In this document: positions 41,701 through 51,717 of the stretch, in pieces | How positions within the stretch are numbered: the stretch's first letter is position 1 | Layout of the letters: each line of letters opens with the position of its first letter | Assembly (NCBI GenBank): GCA_037951105.1 | Contig: JBAMJV010001281.1 | Span: 1 to 64,000, forward strand | Reading direction: 5' to 3' | Length of the DNA: 64,000 bases | Source: Echinarachnius parma | Taxonomy: Eukaryota; Echinodermata; Echinoidea; Clypeasteroida; Echinarachniidae | Notes under the pieces: model-generated | The model's database searches: none | The model's input: the letters and a program-made list of their open reading frames with translations, nothing else | What the model was told of the DNA's origin: nothing | Made by a program: the position numbers and the translations under genes

Positions 41701-43447
41701 TGTTCAGAGAGCGCCCTCTTGAGTTATAACGGCTCATTTTGAATGATAACAGGCATTTTACTTAGTCATTTGTAATGTTGTATTCCTTTTGAGCATGGTG
41801 AAGTTATAACTATTAGTTTGTAATGTAATGGTGCAAGTTTTGCTTACTAAAATTCAGTTTGACCAAAACTGTACTCTCTTTACCAGAACTCAACTTAGTA
41901 TATCCCTTTAAGTAATAAGAGCAACTGCAAGTGTTCATTTGTTGGCGCTCTGTGCAGCTTTCTTCTTTTCTCACCGCGCGCTTCTCACAAATGCTTCAGT
42001 TGTTTGCTTTCTTTATATATCGAATGAATTCCCTTATCGAATGAATCCCCTTAAATATACAAGAAACTGATGCTTTACCTCATTTGCATGATTTTGATCT
42101 AGGTTCTTGTTCCTCCTGTGTCAAACTCAGTGGCGCGGCCTATCCATGAATCAAATACGCCGCGATCCTCGAAAGACGGAACGTGCGCTATTACAGGTGA
42201 TAGGGTGTCTTTTCCAATGAAAAACGATACCAAGATCAGTCATTTTGGTCGTGTAGTTTTTGTTTTAATGCGCTCTGAGTGACACCATGTCAGGTTCAAT
42301 TCAGCCGTGTGCCGAGCTAATGGGCATGGTTGCTCGACGCTATGACGAGCATGAAGTGCGATTCATCAGGCACTGACTTGGTACAAATTGACAAAAATGG
42401 GAACCTGACATGGTGTTACTCAGAGCGCCATAAAACAAAAACTACACAACCAAAAATACTGATCTTGGTATTGTTTTTCATTGGAAAAGACACCCTATCC
42501 GATGAACATAAGTTGTGTTACTTTATTTTTGGAAGTGCCTCGTTCCGTTTTTGGGGGGCCACCCTGTATAAGTAGCCACCATTATTATCATAAGTATTAA
42601 ATATTGGGCGTATAGTCTTTATAGTATTGTATTTCTGTGCATCAAATCATGTATGCAGCCATATTGTGGCAAGTGTGTGTACAATGTTAGGTTTCATAAT
42701 ATGCACTATAATCATTAATGATACCTTGGCTACAAACTTGAAGCAAGAAAGGAAGCCTAAATAAATATCATTATTCAAGTACCTAGTATGAATAATATAC
42801 ATTGTAGTTACACCACCTGTCCAATCACGCCCATGGTATAAGTTGTATATATACTGTACATATATGCAATAACATTTTGTAAATATTCTTCTGTCTCTAC
42901 AGGCAATTGACCAAAACCAGGTAGCAGTGCTGACACACCTCTTTAAAATTATTGTGGTTAAACGAACACGTTCAGCCTCCAAAGCAACCACCCTAGTCGC
43001 CTTGGGTGTGTTTTAATGCCCAATACGGACTGCCTAATTAAAAAATTGATTCAGACTAACATTCTCTGAAATAATCCTCAATGTCTCCGGAAATTAGTAA
43101 TTTGTACACAATTTTCTTTAATTTTGACTTCACAGGTCATCGGCAAAAACAAGGTAGCTGTGCCAACACACCTCTTCAAAGTAATCGCAGTCGAACGAAA
43201 CACACCTTCAAGTTCAACCACCAATGCAACTAACCGAGTCGCTGTGGGCGCGTTTGTTGTCCCCAATGCTAAGATTAATTCAGATGAACACCCGTTGAAA
43301 GAATATAAAGTGTCCCTCGAAACATTGGAGAGGGCAACAGGAGTGACGTTTCTGCCCAAGTTGACGCGAAGCGCGATCGAGGACCTTTGCAAATGGGACT
43401 CTTGCCAGCTAGGTCCAGAACAAAGCGGAGGAGAATCCGGGATGTGA
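35641..43447 (+). CDS. EXOG: EXOG/ENDOG-family mitochondrial-type endo/exonuclease (5' incomplete)
   Basis: Working exons are 35641-35799, 39797-39936 (or its alternative 40133-40269), 40919-41110 and 43136-43447, joined in frame to the stop at 43447. The residues match EXOG: YYVNHALSYDQAKRIPCW, the active-site motif SRGHMNPAADNKFS, TFFLSNILPQDIDNN with WNRMENYCR, VISGPVMMP, and VAVPTHLFKVI. The first exon enters in phase 1, so the exons for the mitochondrial leader and N-terminus lie upstream and were not found. The family cuts DNA and RNA using the SRGH histidine and a metal-binding asparagine; in mammals EXOG works in mitochondrial DNA repair. The stop comes soon after VDSCQL-like CKWDSCQL, so the C-terminal extension seen in mammalian EXOG appears absent. 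The exon duplications are described separately. Confidence 0.9.
35918..36409. mobile_element. 492-bp TA-flanked MITE in EXOG intron
   Basis: CACTGTTAAAACGCTGTGTA at the left and its complement TACACAGCGTTTTAACAGTG at the right, flanked by TA. GTTGTTTAAA/GTTGTGTAAA subrepeats fill the interior. Confidence 0.9.
36834..37039. mobile_element. MITE inserted in the LINE 3' region
   Basis: GCCCGGTCACATATCAACGG and the complement CCGTTGATATCTGACCGGGC mark the two ends. Confidence 0.8.
37577..37698. mobile_element. TGGCGTAGC-ended MITE inserted in the LINE
   Basis: TGGCGTAGCG at one end and CTACGCCCG at the other, with TATTCAACTGGGGGG pairing with the C-run and ACTTGAATGGGTA. The LINE sequence GGTTTGAT is repeated on both sides (about 37566 and 37700), consistent with a target-site duplication. 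Confidence 0.75.
37871..38006. mobile_element. Palindromic MITE inserted in the LINE
   Basis: ACTGCAAAAACGAGGGTGTT at the left, complement ACACCCTCGTTTTTGTAGT at the right. Inner TTAACACCACTGGTATCTAT pairs with its own complement. Confidence 0.85.
38750..39733. mobile_element. Family C element, copy 5, split by about 650 bp
   Basis: The left part (GGGGATCTAATAATTTTGTT...GTCCACTGAG) ends near 38872. The right part resumes near 39525 (GGAGTAATGA...) and ends ATGTTACTAGATCC. The inserted DNA is pyrimidine-rich with CT and CAT microsatellites and no coding content. Confidence 0.7.
39797..39936 (+). CDS. EXOG: EXOG active-site exon, copy 1 (SRGHM)
   Basis: The acceptor is CACACACAG and the donor CAGTCAG/GTTAGA. 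The exon is 140 nt and encodes a canonical active-site segment ending WSRGHMNPAADNKFSQ, with the catalytic His and the Arg two residues before it. It enters in phase 1 and leaves in phase 0. Confidence 0.88.
40133..40269 (+). CDS. EXOG: EXOG active-site exon, copy 2 (SSGHM), candidate mutually exclusive exon
   Basis: An intact tandem duplicate of the preceding exon, 137 nt, with acceptor CATGCAG and donor GTCCG/GTTAGA, the same entry and exit phases, and no stop. It encodes MDPSIVPMFSSMDSDY and WSSGHMNPDADNQFSP. The catalytic His is kept, but the Arg of S-R-G-H is Ser. Flanking intron sequence is duplicated as well. Joining copy 1 to copy 2 would give a TGA stop within five codons, so a transcript can use only one copy. 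Whether copy 2 is expressed is unknown. Confidence 0.65.
40316..40482. mobile_element. GCAACGGGGCC-family MITE inside the duplicated EXOG unit
   Basis: GGGCCCGGTTGCAGAAAGAG and the complement CTCTTTCTGCAACGGGGCCC bound a 167-bp near-palindrome. The same intron position after exon copy 1 (about 39976-39990) reads continuously without it, which gives an empty site. Confidence 0.88.
40511..40565 (+). pseudogene. Third, truncated relic of the EXOG active-site exon
   Basis: A short stretch translates as RWSSGHINPDAYISF and is followed by TTTTGTCAGGTAAG, a donor-like end. It resembles the last third of the active-site exon. The corresponding place after copy 1 (about 39995-40050) has the same TTTTGTCAGGTAAG end but a more eroded body, so this relic predates the larger duplication. 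Confidence 0.6.
40683..40745 (+). pseudogene. Decayed copy of EXOG exon 40919-41110 (relic 1)
   Basis: After an AACAG acceptor the sequence reads KAIDETFYLSNLLP and then shifts frame by one base relative to the working exon (LSNILPQDIDNN). Similarity fades after about 60 bp. Confidence 0.65.
40796..40860 (+). pseudogene. Decayed copy of EXOG exon 40919-41110 (relic 2)
   Basis: After ATACACAG it reads VAMDGTFYLSYILP, then shifts frame and stops (TAA) about 19 codons in. Intron sequence before it (AATACTC..GATTTCAATCCC-like) is shared with relic 1 and the working exon. This shows serial duplication of a unit of about 115 bp. Confidence 0.7.
40919..41110 (+). CDS. EXOG: EXOG exon with metal-binding Asn block
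   Basis: Sixty-four codons, phase 0 to 0, acceptor TATACGCAG and donor CGAA/GTAAGT. It encodes TFFLSNILPQDIDNN, YWNRMENYCRKL and VISGPVMMP, equivalent to the conserved Q-D-x-x-N...W-x-x-x-E core of DNA/RNA non-specific nucleases. Confidence 0.9.
41332..41911. mobile_element. Family A TTAA-flanked MITE, copy 4
   Basis: TTAAAGGGATAGTTGAGTTT at 41332 and TATATCCCTTTAA at 41911, in opposite internal orientation to copies 1-3. In an EXOG intron. Confidence 0.88.
42170..42552. mobile_element. MITE with about 135-bp arms in EXOG intron
   Basis: TGACACCATGTCAGGTTC at the inner left pairs with GAACCTGACATGGTGTTA. Further out, GATAGGGTGTCTTTTCCAAT pairs with ATTGGAAAAGACACCCTATC. Confidence 0.85.
42903..43016 (+). 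pseudogene. Decayed or alternative copy of the last EXOG exon
   Basis: With acceptor TCTCTACAG and the same entry phase as the real last exon, the sequence reads AIDQNQVAVLTHLFKIIV and LVALGVF, then TAA. A one-base loss turns the V-V-P-N segment into the stop. If used, it would give a truncated nuclease. It is more probably a dead tandem duplicate 233 bp upstream of the working exon. Confidence 0.7.
43136..43447 (+). CDS. EXOG: EXOG last exon
   Basis: Acceptor TTCACAG/GTCATC, then VIGKNKVAVPTHLFKVI, AVGAFVVPNAKI, YKVSLETLERATGVTFLP and CKWDSCQL to the stop at 43445-43447. The order of motifs is that of the C-terminal half of the nuclease domain. About 70 bp later an inverted-repeat element begins in the presumed 3' UTR. 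Confidence 0.9.
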   Translation, partial: VIGKNKVAVPTHLFKVIAVERNTPSSSTTNATNRVAVGAFVVPNAKINSDEHPLKEYKVSLETLERATGVTFLPKLTRSAIEDLCKWDSCQLGPEQSGGESGM

Positions 43448-43514
43448 AGACGATCGGACTGTTGGACAAATCTTGGGCGGAACTAGACAAGAAGAGCCTG
43501 AAACCAGGGGTTGC

Positions 43515-43668
43515 ATTCTGAAAACTGTATTATCTTTTTTATTATCTTTTGTCATAAGCCCATAAGATAATACACTGCTAATACATGTAATATTGGCATT
43601 TATCGGTATTCTGAAAACTGTCTTAAGGGTATAACAGAAAAGAGAGTTTTCAGAATACACATCTTTGA
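43515..43668. mobile_element. Small inverted-repeat element in presumed EXOG 3' UTR
   Basis: GCATTCTGAAAACTG...ATTATC and complement AGTTTTCAGAATAC flank short repeated ATTCTGAAAACTGT blocks. Confidence 0.6.
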
Positions 43669-43699
43669 AAAAATAAGACATCACTGCTCGCGCAATCGC

Positions 43700-44255
43700 G
43701 AAACGTGATAAGTCTTGATTTACTTACCTGACATAGCCACTATATTATTGAACAAATGAATTTCGAGCCCTGCATAACTCAAGTTGTAGGTAGACTGTCC
43801 CATGCAGAGTCAGCTGACGTCTGATGATAATTGTGGATTGTAGTCTTCAAAGTATATCTTGCCAACGGAATTAATCAACTGTTTAAACTTTAATCTAAAC
43901 AAATTATGTTTTAAATCATGTGCTTTCATTATCCACACCGCATTCTACTTTACTATTGATAATGATTATTCTATACACAAACCTTTTTTTAACATGTATT
44001 TATCATACATTTACATGTATTTATTATACATTTACATGTATATATCAATACATAGCATTGATATCGTGGAAATGAATGGAATTGAATTATTGAAATGAAT
44101 CAATTTGAAAATCATAATTCGGTTGCAATATATCATTTGTATTTGGGGCCAATTTAAAATGATGTGCCAAAGGATTTAAACATTTCAAGACTGGTTCCGA
44201 CCATTCTCTGGCTGGTGTCTATGGGGAATGCATTTTGCACAAAAATTGAATTGTC
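43700..44255. other. Intergenic, nothing recognised
   Basis: AT-rich sequence downstream of EXOG with short TTTACATGTATTTAT direct repeats near 43997-44045; no gene seen. Confidence 0.5.
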
Positions 44256-45467
44256 TTAAAGGGATAGTTGAGTTTTGGTAGAGAGGGCGCTACACAAAAT
44301 AATTTGTTTGTGAGATAATGAAAAACTGAGTGTCAAATTTGAAAGAGCATAATATTTTAATGGCAGAATAAACTTTATTTGATCAGAATCGGTTCAGAAA
44401 CGGCTGAAATATCCATAAACATAACCATTTGTAATAAATGTGGGGCCCCACAAGTATTCGATAATTTTGAACCAGCCGTTAAAGGGACATTCCCTCTTTT
44501 GCAAGCCAAATTTCAAAAGTTGCGAGGTTATTGTCTTATATGAACGAAAATGTCATTTAATAGCATGCCTGAACAAATTAGGGCTTGTAATCTCTTTTTC
44601 GTGGAGTTATAGACCTAAAAAATAATAAACCGTCGTCCAATTTTAATTGTGCATTATACGTATATTCACCCAGTGAGGAAGTTCGTACACAGATTCCACG
44701 AAGTACAACAACGCTATGCGTGACCCATACGTGACCCGCGCTAGCTACGTGACCAGCGCACAAATAAGAATAGCATGACCGCACACTAGGCAAAATAACC
44801 AAACCTCGCTTAAACTGACTCCATGTAATTACATATTCTTCATTTTTGAGATTTTTTTTCCCCCGTGACATACCTTCACAAATGTCGGCTTCACAATACC
44901 TTTACAAGAATAAGTACAATATAGTTGTAACATTATGCTAAATCAGTTAAACTCTTTTATTGACCGATATATAGTCTAATGGAGGGACGCATTTGTTTTT
45001 CATTCGTAGAATCCAAATTATAAGGCTGTTCGATCTGATTGTTTGTGTGTGTTTCATTCATCCCCATCCGTCAACTGGAAACTGTTCAGACGTTTTGTAA
45101 AAGAGGGACTGTCCCTTTAAAATTCGTTTTAAAATGCTTCCTCTTTTCAAAAATTGTCAAAAGAGGTGTTTAGATAGTTGTTGATTATATCTCTATCTAA
45201 TCACTATTTCAACAAAACATCACATGCAGAGTATTTTATTTAAAATGGTTTAAACAAATTCGTTTTTTGAAATGACCCTCTTTCGTTTAAACAGCTCTTT
45301 TTGAATGATAACAGGTTTTTACTTAGTCGTTTGTAATTTTTGTATTCCTGTTGAGCATGGTGGAGTTATAACTATTAGTTTGTAATGTAATGGTGCAGGT
45401 TTTAGTTACTAAAATTCAGTTTGACTAAAACTGTACTCTCTCTACCAGAACTCAACTATCCCTTTAA
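44256..45467. mobile_element. Family A MITE, copy 5, split by a second TTAA element
   Basis: TTAAAGGGATAGTTGAGTTT at the left and CTCAACTATCCCTTTAA at the right. The body is interrupted at CCAGCCGTTAA by the element at 44479-45120. Confidence 0.9.
44479..45120. mobile_element. 642-bp TTAA-flanked element nested in family A
   Basis: Ends AGGGACATTCCCTCTTTTG and CAAAAGAGGGACTGTCCCT-like complement with TTAA on both sides. The uninterrupted family A copies show a single TTAA at this place, so TTAA was duplicated on insertion, as in piggyBac-type transposition. No transposase frame. Confidence 0.88.
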
Positions 45468-45797
45468 ATGTTTTAATAATCTAAGTGTCCATTATCATTG
45501 TTAATTTTTGTCAAACTGGAATGAGAATTATTCACATGGTTCTTATGGCTCTTATCAATATAAACAAATATATGAGTATACTATCTTACATTTGATTTAT
45601 AACCATTGAAACATATTACATTTGATGTAATATGCTATTGAAAGTACTATTCATTTGATCGTGGAATATTTCAAGTTGTATGTTGTATCCACTCTTTCTT
45701 TAGCTTGTGTCTTATTTTCAATGTTGGCTAGTACCTTTTTTATATTGCTTTTATGAAGTACATAATGATAAATATCAATGGTCCTTTGATAAAGTAT

Positions 45798-46281
45798 GTA
45801 TATCAAAACTGAGTGTCGAATTTGAGAGAACATGCAATTTTAATGGCAGAATAAACTTTATTTGGTCAAAATCGACCCAGAAACGGCTGAAATATCAATA
45901 AATATATCTGATCTTATAATTATTTGGGGCCCAAATAATCAGATGATTTAAAAAAAAAAAAAAAAAAATGCTTGCACTTTTTCAAAAATGTTCAAAAGCG
46001 TTTTTTAAATAGGTGTTGATGATCTCTCTATTTAATAATTATTTCAATAAAACATCACATGCATACTTTTGTATGAAAAATGGATGAAACCAATGCCTTT
46101 TTAGAAAGCGCCCTCTTGTGTTTTAATGCCTCTTTTTGAATGATAACGGGCTTTTTACTTAGTCGTTTGTAATTTTGTATACCTTTTGAGCATGGTGGAG
46201 GTATTTCTATTAGTTTATAATGTTACTGTCCAGATTTGGTTACTTAAGTTCAGCCTTACCAAAACTGTACTACCCCTTTAA
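45798..46281. mobile_element. Family A MITE, copy 6 (left end missing)
   Basis: Begins inside the element at AAAACTGAGTGTCGAATTTG and ends CTACCCCTTTAA. It breaks into the satellite unit at 45722-45797. Confidence 0.75.
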
Positions 46282-46285
46282 GTAC

Positions 46286-47405
46286 TTTTTTATATTGTTT
46301 TGTATGTCATTATAAAGTGCATAATGATAAATACCAATGGTGCTTTGAGAAAGTATGTATATCATTCGTACAACATATCATGTATAAATCTTTTTCACAT
46401 TTCCAAAATTAATTACTTCTTATATTGTTTTTATGTCAGTATAAAGTGCATAATGATAAATACCAATAGTGCTTTAAAAATGTATGTATATCATTCGTAC
46501 AACATATCTTCATCCATAATGCAGTCTTTAATGATTTGGAATACTTAAATCACATTTCCAAAATTAAGTACTTTTTATATTGTTTTGTATGTCATTATGA
46601 AGTGCATAATGATAAATACCAATGGTGCTTTGAGAAAATATGTATATCATTCGTACAACATTATCATGTCATATCATCATCTATTAATCACTTTGAATAC
46701 ATTTTTTACATTACCAAAATTAAGTACTTTTTTATTGCTTTTTTGTCATTATGAAGTGCATAATGAATATACCAATGGTGCTTTGAGAAAGTATGTATAT
46801 CATGTGTACAACATATATAGTATAAGTCTTTCAGTCATATAATTTCATCCATAATGCATATGAATTTGAATATATTGTTCACATCTTCAGAATTAAGCAC
46901 TTTTTATATTTGTTGGTTATGTCATAAAGTGCATAATAATAATACCAATGGTTCTTTGAGAAAGTATCATGTGTACAACATAATGTATAAGTCTTTCAGT
47001 CATATATCTTCATCCATAATGCATATATTAATGAATTTGAATATATTGTTCACATCTTCAAAATTAAGTACTTTTTATACTTTTTGTTATGTCATTATAA
47101 AGACAGTGCATAATGAAAATACCAATGGTGCTTTGAGAAAGTATGTTTATCATGTGTACAAAATATAGTATAAGTCTTTCAGTCATATAATTTCATCCAT
47201 AATGCATACATTAATGAATTTGAATATTGTTCACATCTTCAAAATTAAGTACTTTTTTGTATTTTGTTGTCATTATAAAGTGCATAATAATAATACCAAT
47301 GGTGCTTTGATAATGTATAAGTCTTTCAGTCATATATCTTCATCCATAATGCAGTCATTAATTAATTTGAATAAATTTTTCACATTTTCAAAATTACTAA
47401 CAAAA
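46286..47405. repeat. Decayed satellite, about 155-180 bp period
   Basis: AAATTAAGTACTTTTTATATT, AAGTGCATAATGATAAATAC, CCAATGGTGCTTTGAGAAAG and TCATCCATAATGCA recur in fixed order. The CCAATGGTGCTTTGA block appears near 46336, 46463, 46619, 46770, 46941, 47121 and 47295, and once earlier near 45777. Open frames through it are repeats of the same artefact. Confidence 0.92.
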
Positions 47406-47409
47406 TAAT

Positions 47410-48319
47410 TGTTTTTAGACGTAATCAGAACTCATGAAGCACATACTTAGTGAAATATATATTTGTAATGATGTAAATGGAGTGCAAAAATAAAAATGTA
47501 TGTTTTTGTCCCATTACAAAAATATACCCTTTATGGAATATTTTATGAACATCATGAAAATATACATTATACTGTTTAGAAACATATGCAAAAAATGCCT
47601 AGTTTGCTATGGGAACGATAACGGCCAACGTGAAGTGAGACCACATAATTGAGTCATTTCTGTCCGTACATGAAAACTCTACTGCAAGCACTGGGACTCC
47701 ATGGAAAACCAGCTATGCTTATAAAGCCGGCACTGAATGGGCAATCCATCCTAATACAAATTATTGATTTTACAGTGAATAATGTATTGTTCTTATTCTT
47801 TATAACGTTTCTAATGTTGATGTCGGAAACTTAAAAAAAAAAGGACACCACAGTCACTTTAAGTTCATATATGGTTAACTTGTTCTTTTCATGACTTTAC
47901 AATCACTGACAATGAAGTCAACACAGGGCCCACCAATGGGTTCCCATGGATAATATGTCTATTGGCAGTTAAAACTTGTGCTGAATATTTGATATTGGGT
48001 TCAATATTAAATGTATTATGCAATAAATCCATTAACCTTGCCATTATAATATTCTACTAGTATTTTATTGTGCAATTGGCAGTGATATCTAGTTCAGAAT
48101 TGTTCCACAAATACTGCGTCTATCATACGAATTGATCTACAAAAGAAAACTCCATGTAGAGTAATTTATTTCTGTCTAGTTAGTTAATCTGCAATAGTAC
48201 AAGCATGACAAGTTAGTGATATCATAACTGATTTTGTATAACTTCATTAAACAAACTTGCATTGGTTGAAATAAATATCAGCAATAAAAAGGATTGAATT
48301 GTCTTCATTCATGCATTTT

Positions 48320-48351
<32 letters not shown>

Positions 48352-48430
48352 GGGGGGGGGGGGGGTCTAGTGTGTTTGTTCGTGTATGTTTATTTGTGTG
48401 AGTGCGAGCGAGCTCACTATTTTCTCCAAA
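47410..48430. other. Intergenic, no feature except a GT microsatellite
   Basis: AT-rich DNA; GT repeat then G-run at about 48320-48365. No gene recognised. Confidence 0.5.
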
Positions 48431-48644
48431 CGTACGCGTGAATAGAATTGGGGCGTACGGCAGGGGCGTCGATCACGGGGGGATGGGGTGGATATATCCC
48501 CCAATATTTCAGATGGGGGGATGGCCTGTATTATCATCCCCCCCCCCCCCCCCCCAATATTTGGGGCTCAAAAATATATAATAACATTAGAATTAAGAAG
48601 CATTGCCCCCTCTCATGAATGGAAGTTGTTACTATAGTCTTCTT

Positions 48645-49250
48645 TAAACCACTTGTTGATAATGCTAACATACCCAAATCCAAAATTTTCCGGGGCTGCG
48701 CCCCTGGAACCCCCATTAAGGTTATTTGACCCAGTCCCAGCCCTGTACTCATTAAATAGTTTTATTCAGGACTTCTCTCTTGGCAAACTTTCAGGCGATG
48801 CGATCCTGGCCCACTGTGCGTCTGTGCTTCGCTCACTAAAATTGAGCTAACTATTCAATAGATAATTGTATTTCTGGATATTACAAATCCCAAAGTTTCC
48901 GGGGGCTTCGCCCCCTGGACCCCAAATAAGCTTTCCAATGTGGGTATCCCTTGACTTATTATATTCAGGGTTCCATCAGGATGATTGCAATCGACAGTAT
49001 TTATCTATCAGACTAAAATGCATCCATACTTGGACAGTGCCCTCATCATAGCAGGAGCGGCAATGTGCACTTAATAATCTTCCAATCTCTAAACAGCTAA
49101 ATCAAAAGCCAATTAACTAAAGAATAGTTAACTCTATATTTACATATAGACAACATATTTATATCTGGATATTACAAATCCCAAAGCTTCCGGGGGCTCC
49201 GCCCCCTGGACCCCCAATAAGCTTCCGAATATTGGTATCCCATGACTGAT
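48645..49250. repeat. Three diverged copies of a GGGGCTTCGCCCC-containing unit
   Basis: ATTACAAATCCCAAAGYTTCC, GGGGGCTTCGCCCCCTGGAC and CCCCAATAAGCTT recur at about 48660, 48877 and 49176, the latter two 299 bp apart, each followed by GGTTCCATCAG-type sequence. Confidence 0.75.
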
Positions 49251-49619
49251 GCTATTCAGGGTTCCATCAGAATGCTTGCAAATATGTATCTATCAGGCTA
49301 AAGTTCATATTGGACAAAGCCCAGCTCATAACATGATGCTTGAAATGTACACTTAATAATCTTCCAATTTCTAAACACCTGAATTCAAAAGCTTTGGGGC
49401 CCCCTAACCCCCCCCCCCCCCCCTCAGCCATAAAAACCCGGGCACGCTGATGGGTTGACGCTTCGCTCCCTCGCCAGAGATGGTCAAAATGACGAATCAT
49501 CCCCCTCAATGGCGAGAAGAAATCGACGCCCTTGGCGTACGGAACCATGAGATCATTTTTTTTTTCTTCATATTTTATTGTGAGGTCTGCCGAAACTAGT
49601 ATATTACAATAATCGCGAT

Positions 49620-49748
49620 TTGGGGTGGTTATTAATTGTTTATGAATTACACAGCCCATTGCAAAGAGTTGGGCATCTATTTGATATCACACAACGGTAC
49701 CAAAACATATATTTATGTGTTGTTCTTTGCCTGGTGGTCCCCTTTAAT
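49620..49748. mobile_element. Family D element right part, empty-site copy
   Basis: TTATGAATTACACAGCCC...GTGTTGTTCTTTGCCTGGTG...GTCCCCTTTAA matches the sequence on both sides of the 1.6-kb transposon at 16933-18525, but without it. Confidence 0.8.
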
Positions 49749-49987
49749 GCAAACAAAAGAAATATTAGGCTGTTATTTGCTGAAAAAATTGATCCCTCCG
49801 ATTAAAATGTTATACATTGCATCAATCGTGCATATATAACCGTCTATGTTTTCAGGAATTATTACATCGGACATTATTGTAATGTTTGAGTGACCATGAA
49901 GATACGTGTTGCGTGTTAAAATGAAGGCCGTTGGTTATGGACTACCTTTCATACAGATTTCGCTGTCTGTAATCCCTGCCTGGAACT

Positions 49988-50165
49988 AGCCTACCGATAG
50001 GCGTCGGGCTTTTTGGCAAGTACTAATCGCTAATATGGAGACGGACAACTGGCGAGCCCGAACAATCGGCGAGCCCGAACCCGAGCGCGAAGCGCGAGTT
50101 GGGGATCGTTGGTTACAACGCGATTAGTACTTGCTAGACAGCCCGACGCCTATCGGATAGGCTAG
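49988..50165. mobile_element. Hairpin MITE, TAGCCTACCGATAGGCG ends
   Basis: TAGCCTACCGATAGGCGTCG and the complement CGACGCCTATCGGATAGGCTA-type end, with AAGTACTAATCGC pairing with GCGATTAGTACTT. The centre carries GAGCGCGAAGCGCG. Confidence 0.85.
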
Positions 50166-50945
50166 CCTGGAACCAGACCAAGCTATACAAACATGTACTA
50201 GGATCTTATTCAGTAGCATAGAAATGATAATAAAAATACAGGGTTTGTCAAGTCTCTACTTTCTTTAGACTCTAGAGGAATCGTTGAAGCTCACTATATG
50301 ACGGCAAACTCAATGGGAGCAATGATGGATGAAATACCATTTCAACATCCCTTAGGCTCCTCTTAAGCCAGATGTATCATCTTTTGTAAAAAAAGGCCAG
50401 AAACTGATCCTTTATCAAGCTTTCTATTAGTACAAGATAGATACTGTACTGGTTATCTCTTTTAATGGAAGTGAATAATATATAAACCCCTCTCTCTAGA
50501 ATTATATTATCAGCAGTTAGTTCCGCCATTTCTTTTCTTTCTTAAAATCATACCGATGAGTTTTAAAGAGATATTTGGGACGTCAGAGCATATACGGTTT
50601 GATGGTAGGCTTAAAATAAAACAGCCCTGAATGGTTTCAATAATATTGAGGATGATAACAAACATCATTGTGTTGTATTTTACATTGTATTTTGCTTTTT
50701 GGTCGAATAAATAATAATAATAATAATAATCACGATTGCACATGATGAATGGCACAATCCAACGTGTACGTATTGGAAATTCTTGTCAAAGTGGAAGCAT
50801 TATCAATAAGCACCACGGTAACCGAGGACGCTTTCGACGTGATGTTATCAGTTTCAGATGCTATTTCATCACGAAACACCGTGACTCACGGATCAAAATG
50901 AACGAAGAACCGAAGGTTTCAAAGCTTGTGACAACAAAGCTGTAA
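50165..50945. repeat. Dispersed repeat of unknown class, copy 2
   Basis: Same ordered blocks as 29515-30670, without the family D fragment. A TAATAATAA run near 50711-50730 is extra. Confidence 0.7.
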
Positions 50946-50949
50946 GAAT

Positions 50950-51715
50950 ATTAGATAATTATGCATTACATGTACTTATTGAGAGAGAGAATGATGTTTG
51001 TTTTGGCGCAGTTGGTCAATAGTTCTCTTATCACTTATCAGTCCCATATATTCGATTTTGTGTTAGAATTGAAGATGAACATTGACATCGATAATTGAAT
51101 TTGATTTTCAAATATGAATGACTTAAATAATGTACGATGTGCAAGTTTGCAGGCTTACATTATGTAGATCCTTAATCTTTTCTCCTTGAAAGTACATCCG
51201 TTATTCGGTATACGGTTATTTAATTAGCATTACCTGGCCTGAGGCTGAGTGAAATGGAATTAATCTCTGAATTCTGAAGTCGGTGCATGATAAAATAAAG
51301 TAAACAAAACACCTCGGAGACTGAATCATGAATGTTCAGGTGTCTTCTTGTCATTTTGTATTTATTTTTTACTAATCCCAGGCCAGTAGCCAGGGGGTTG
51401 CTTAAGACCCCTCCCGACTTCAGAAAGGTTTACTTTCTATCGGTCTTGGTCATCTAAACTAGTGGTCACTGGTATTGGTAATGACTAATGTCTAACTATC
51501 AATCTTGTTGATGACCCCCCAGTAAGCCAGCTTACAAAAGTCTAAACTAGAGGTCTTTGCCATGATCGGTCTCGGTCCCGCTTTTGTAAATTACGCACCT
51601 CCCACCAACCCCTCCCCCCTTAAAAATCGGGGTACAGACCGGGCCTGCATGAATCTTTTTGTCCACATTCACCTATTTTTGTCTTCTTTCTTATCACACA
51701 CTGAACTGAACCTGA
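50950..51715. other. Intergenic, nothing recognised
   Basis: AT-rich flank upstream of the coiled-coil gene; a short GGTCTTGG/ACTAGTGGTCACT stretch resembles fragments at 24290 and 31890. Confidence 0.4.
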
Positions 51716-51717
51716 AG

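Noticed and set aside
46300..47408. Several tyrosine/serine-rich open frames of 65-105 codons
   Set aside because: They are the same satellite unit read repeatedly.
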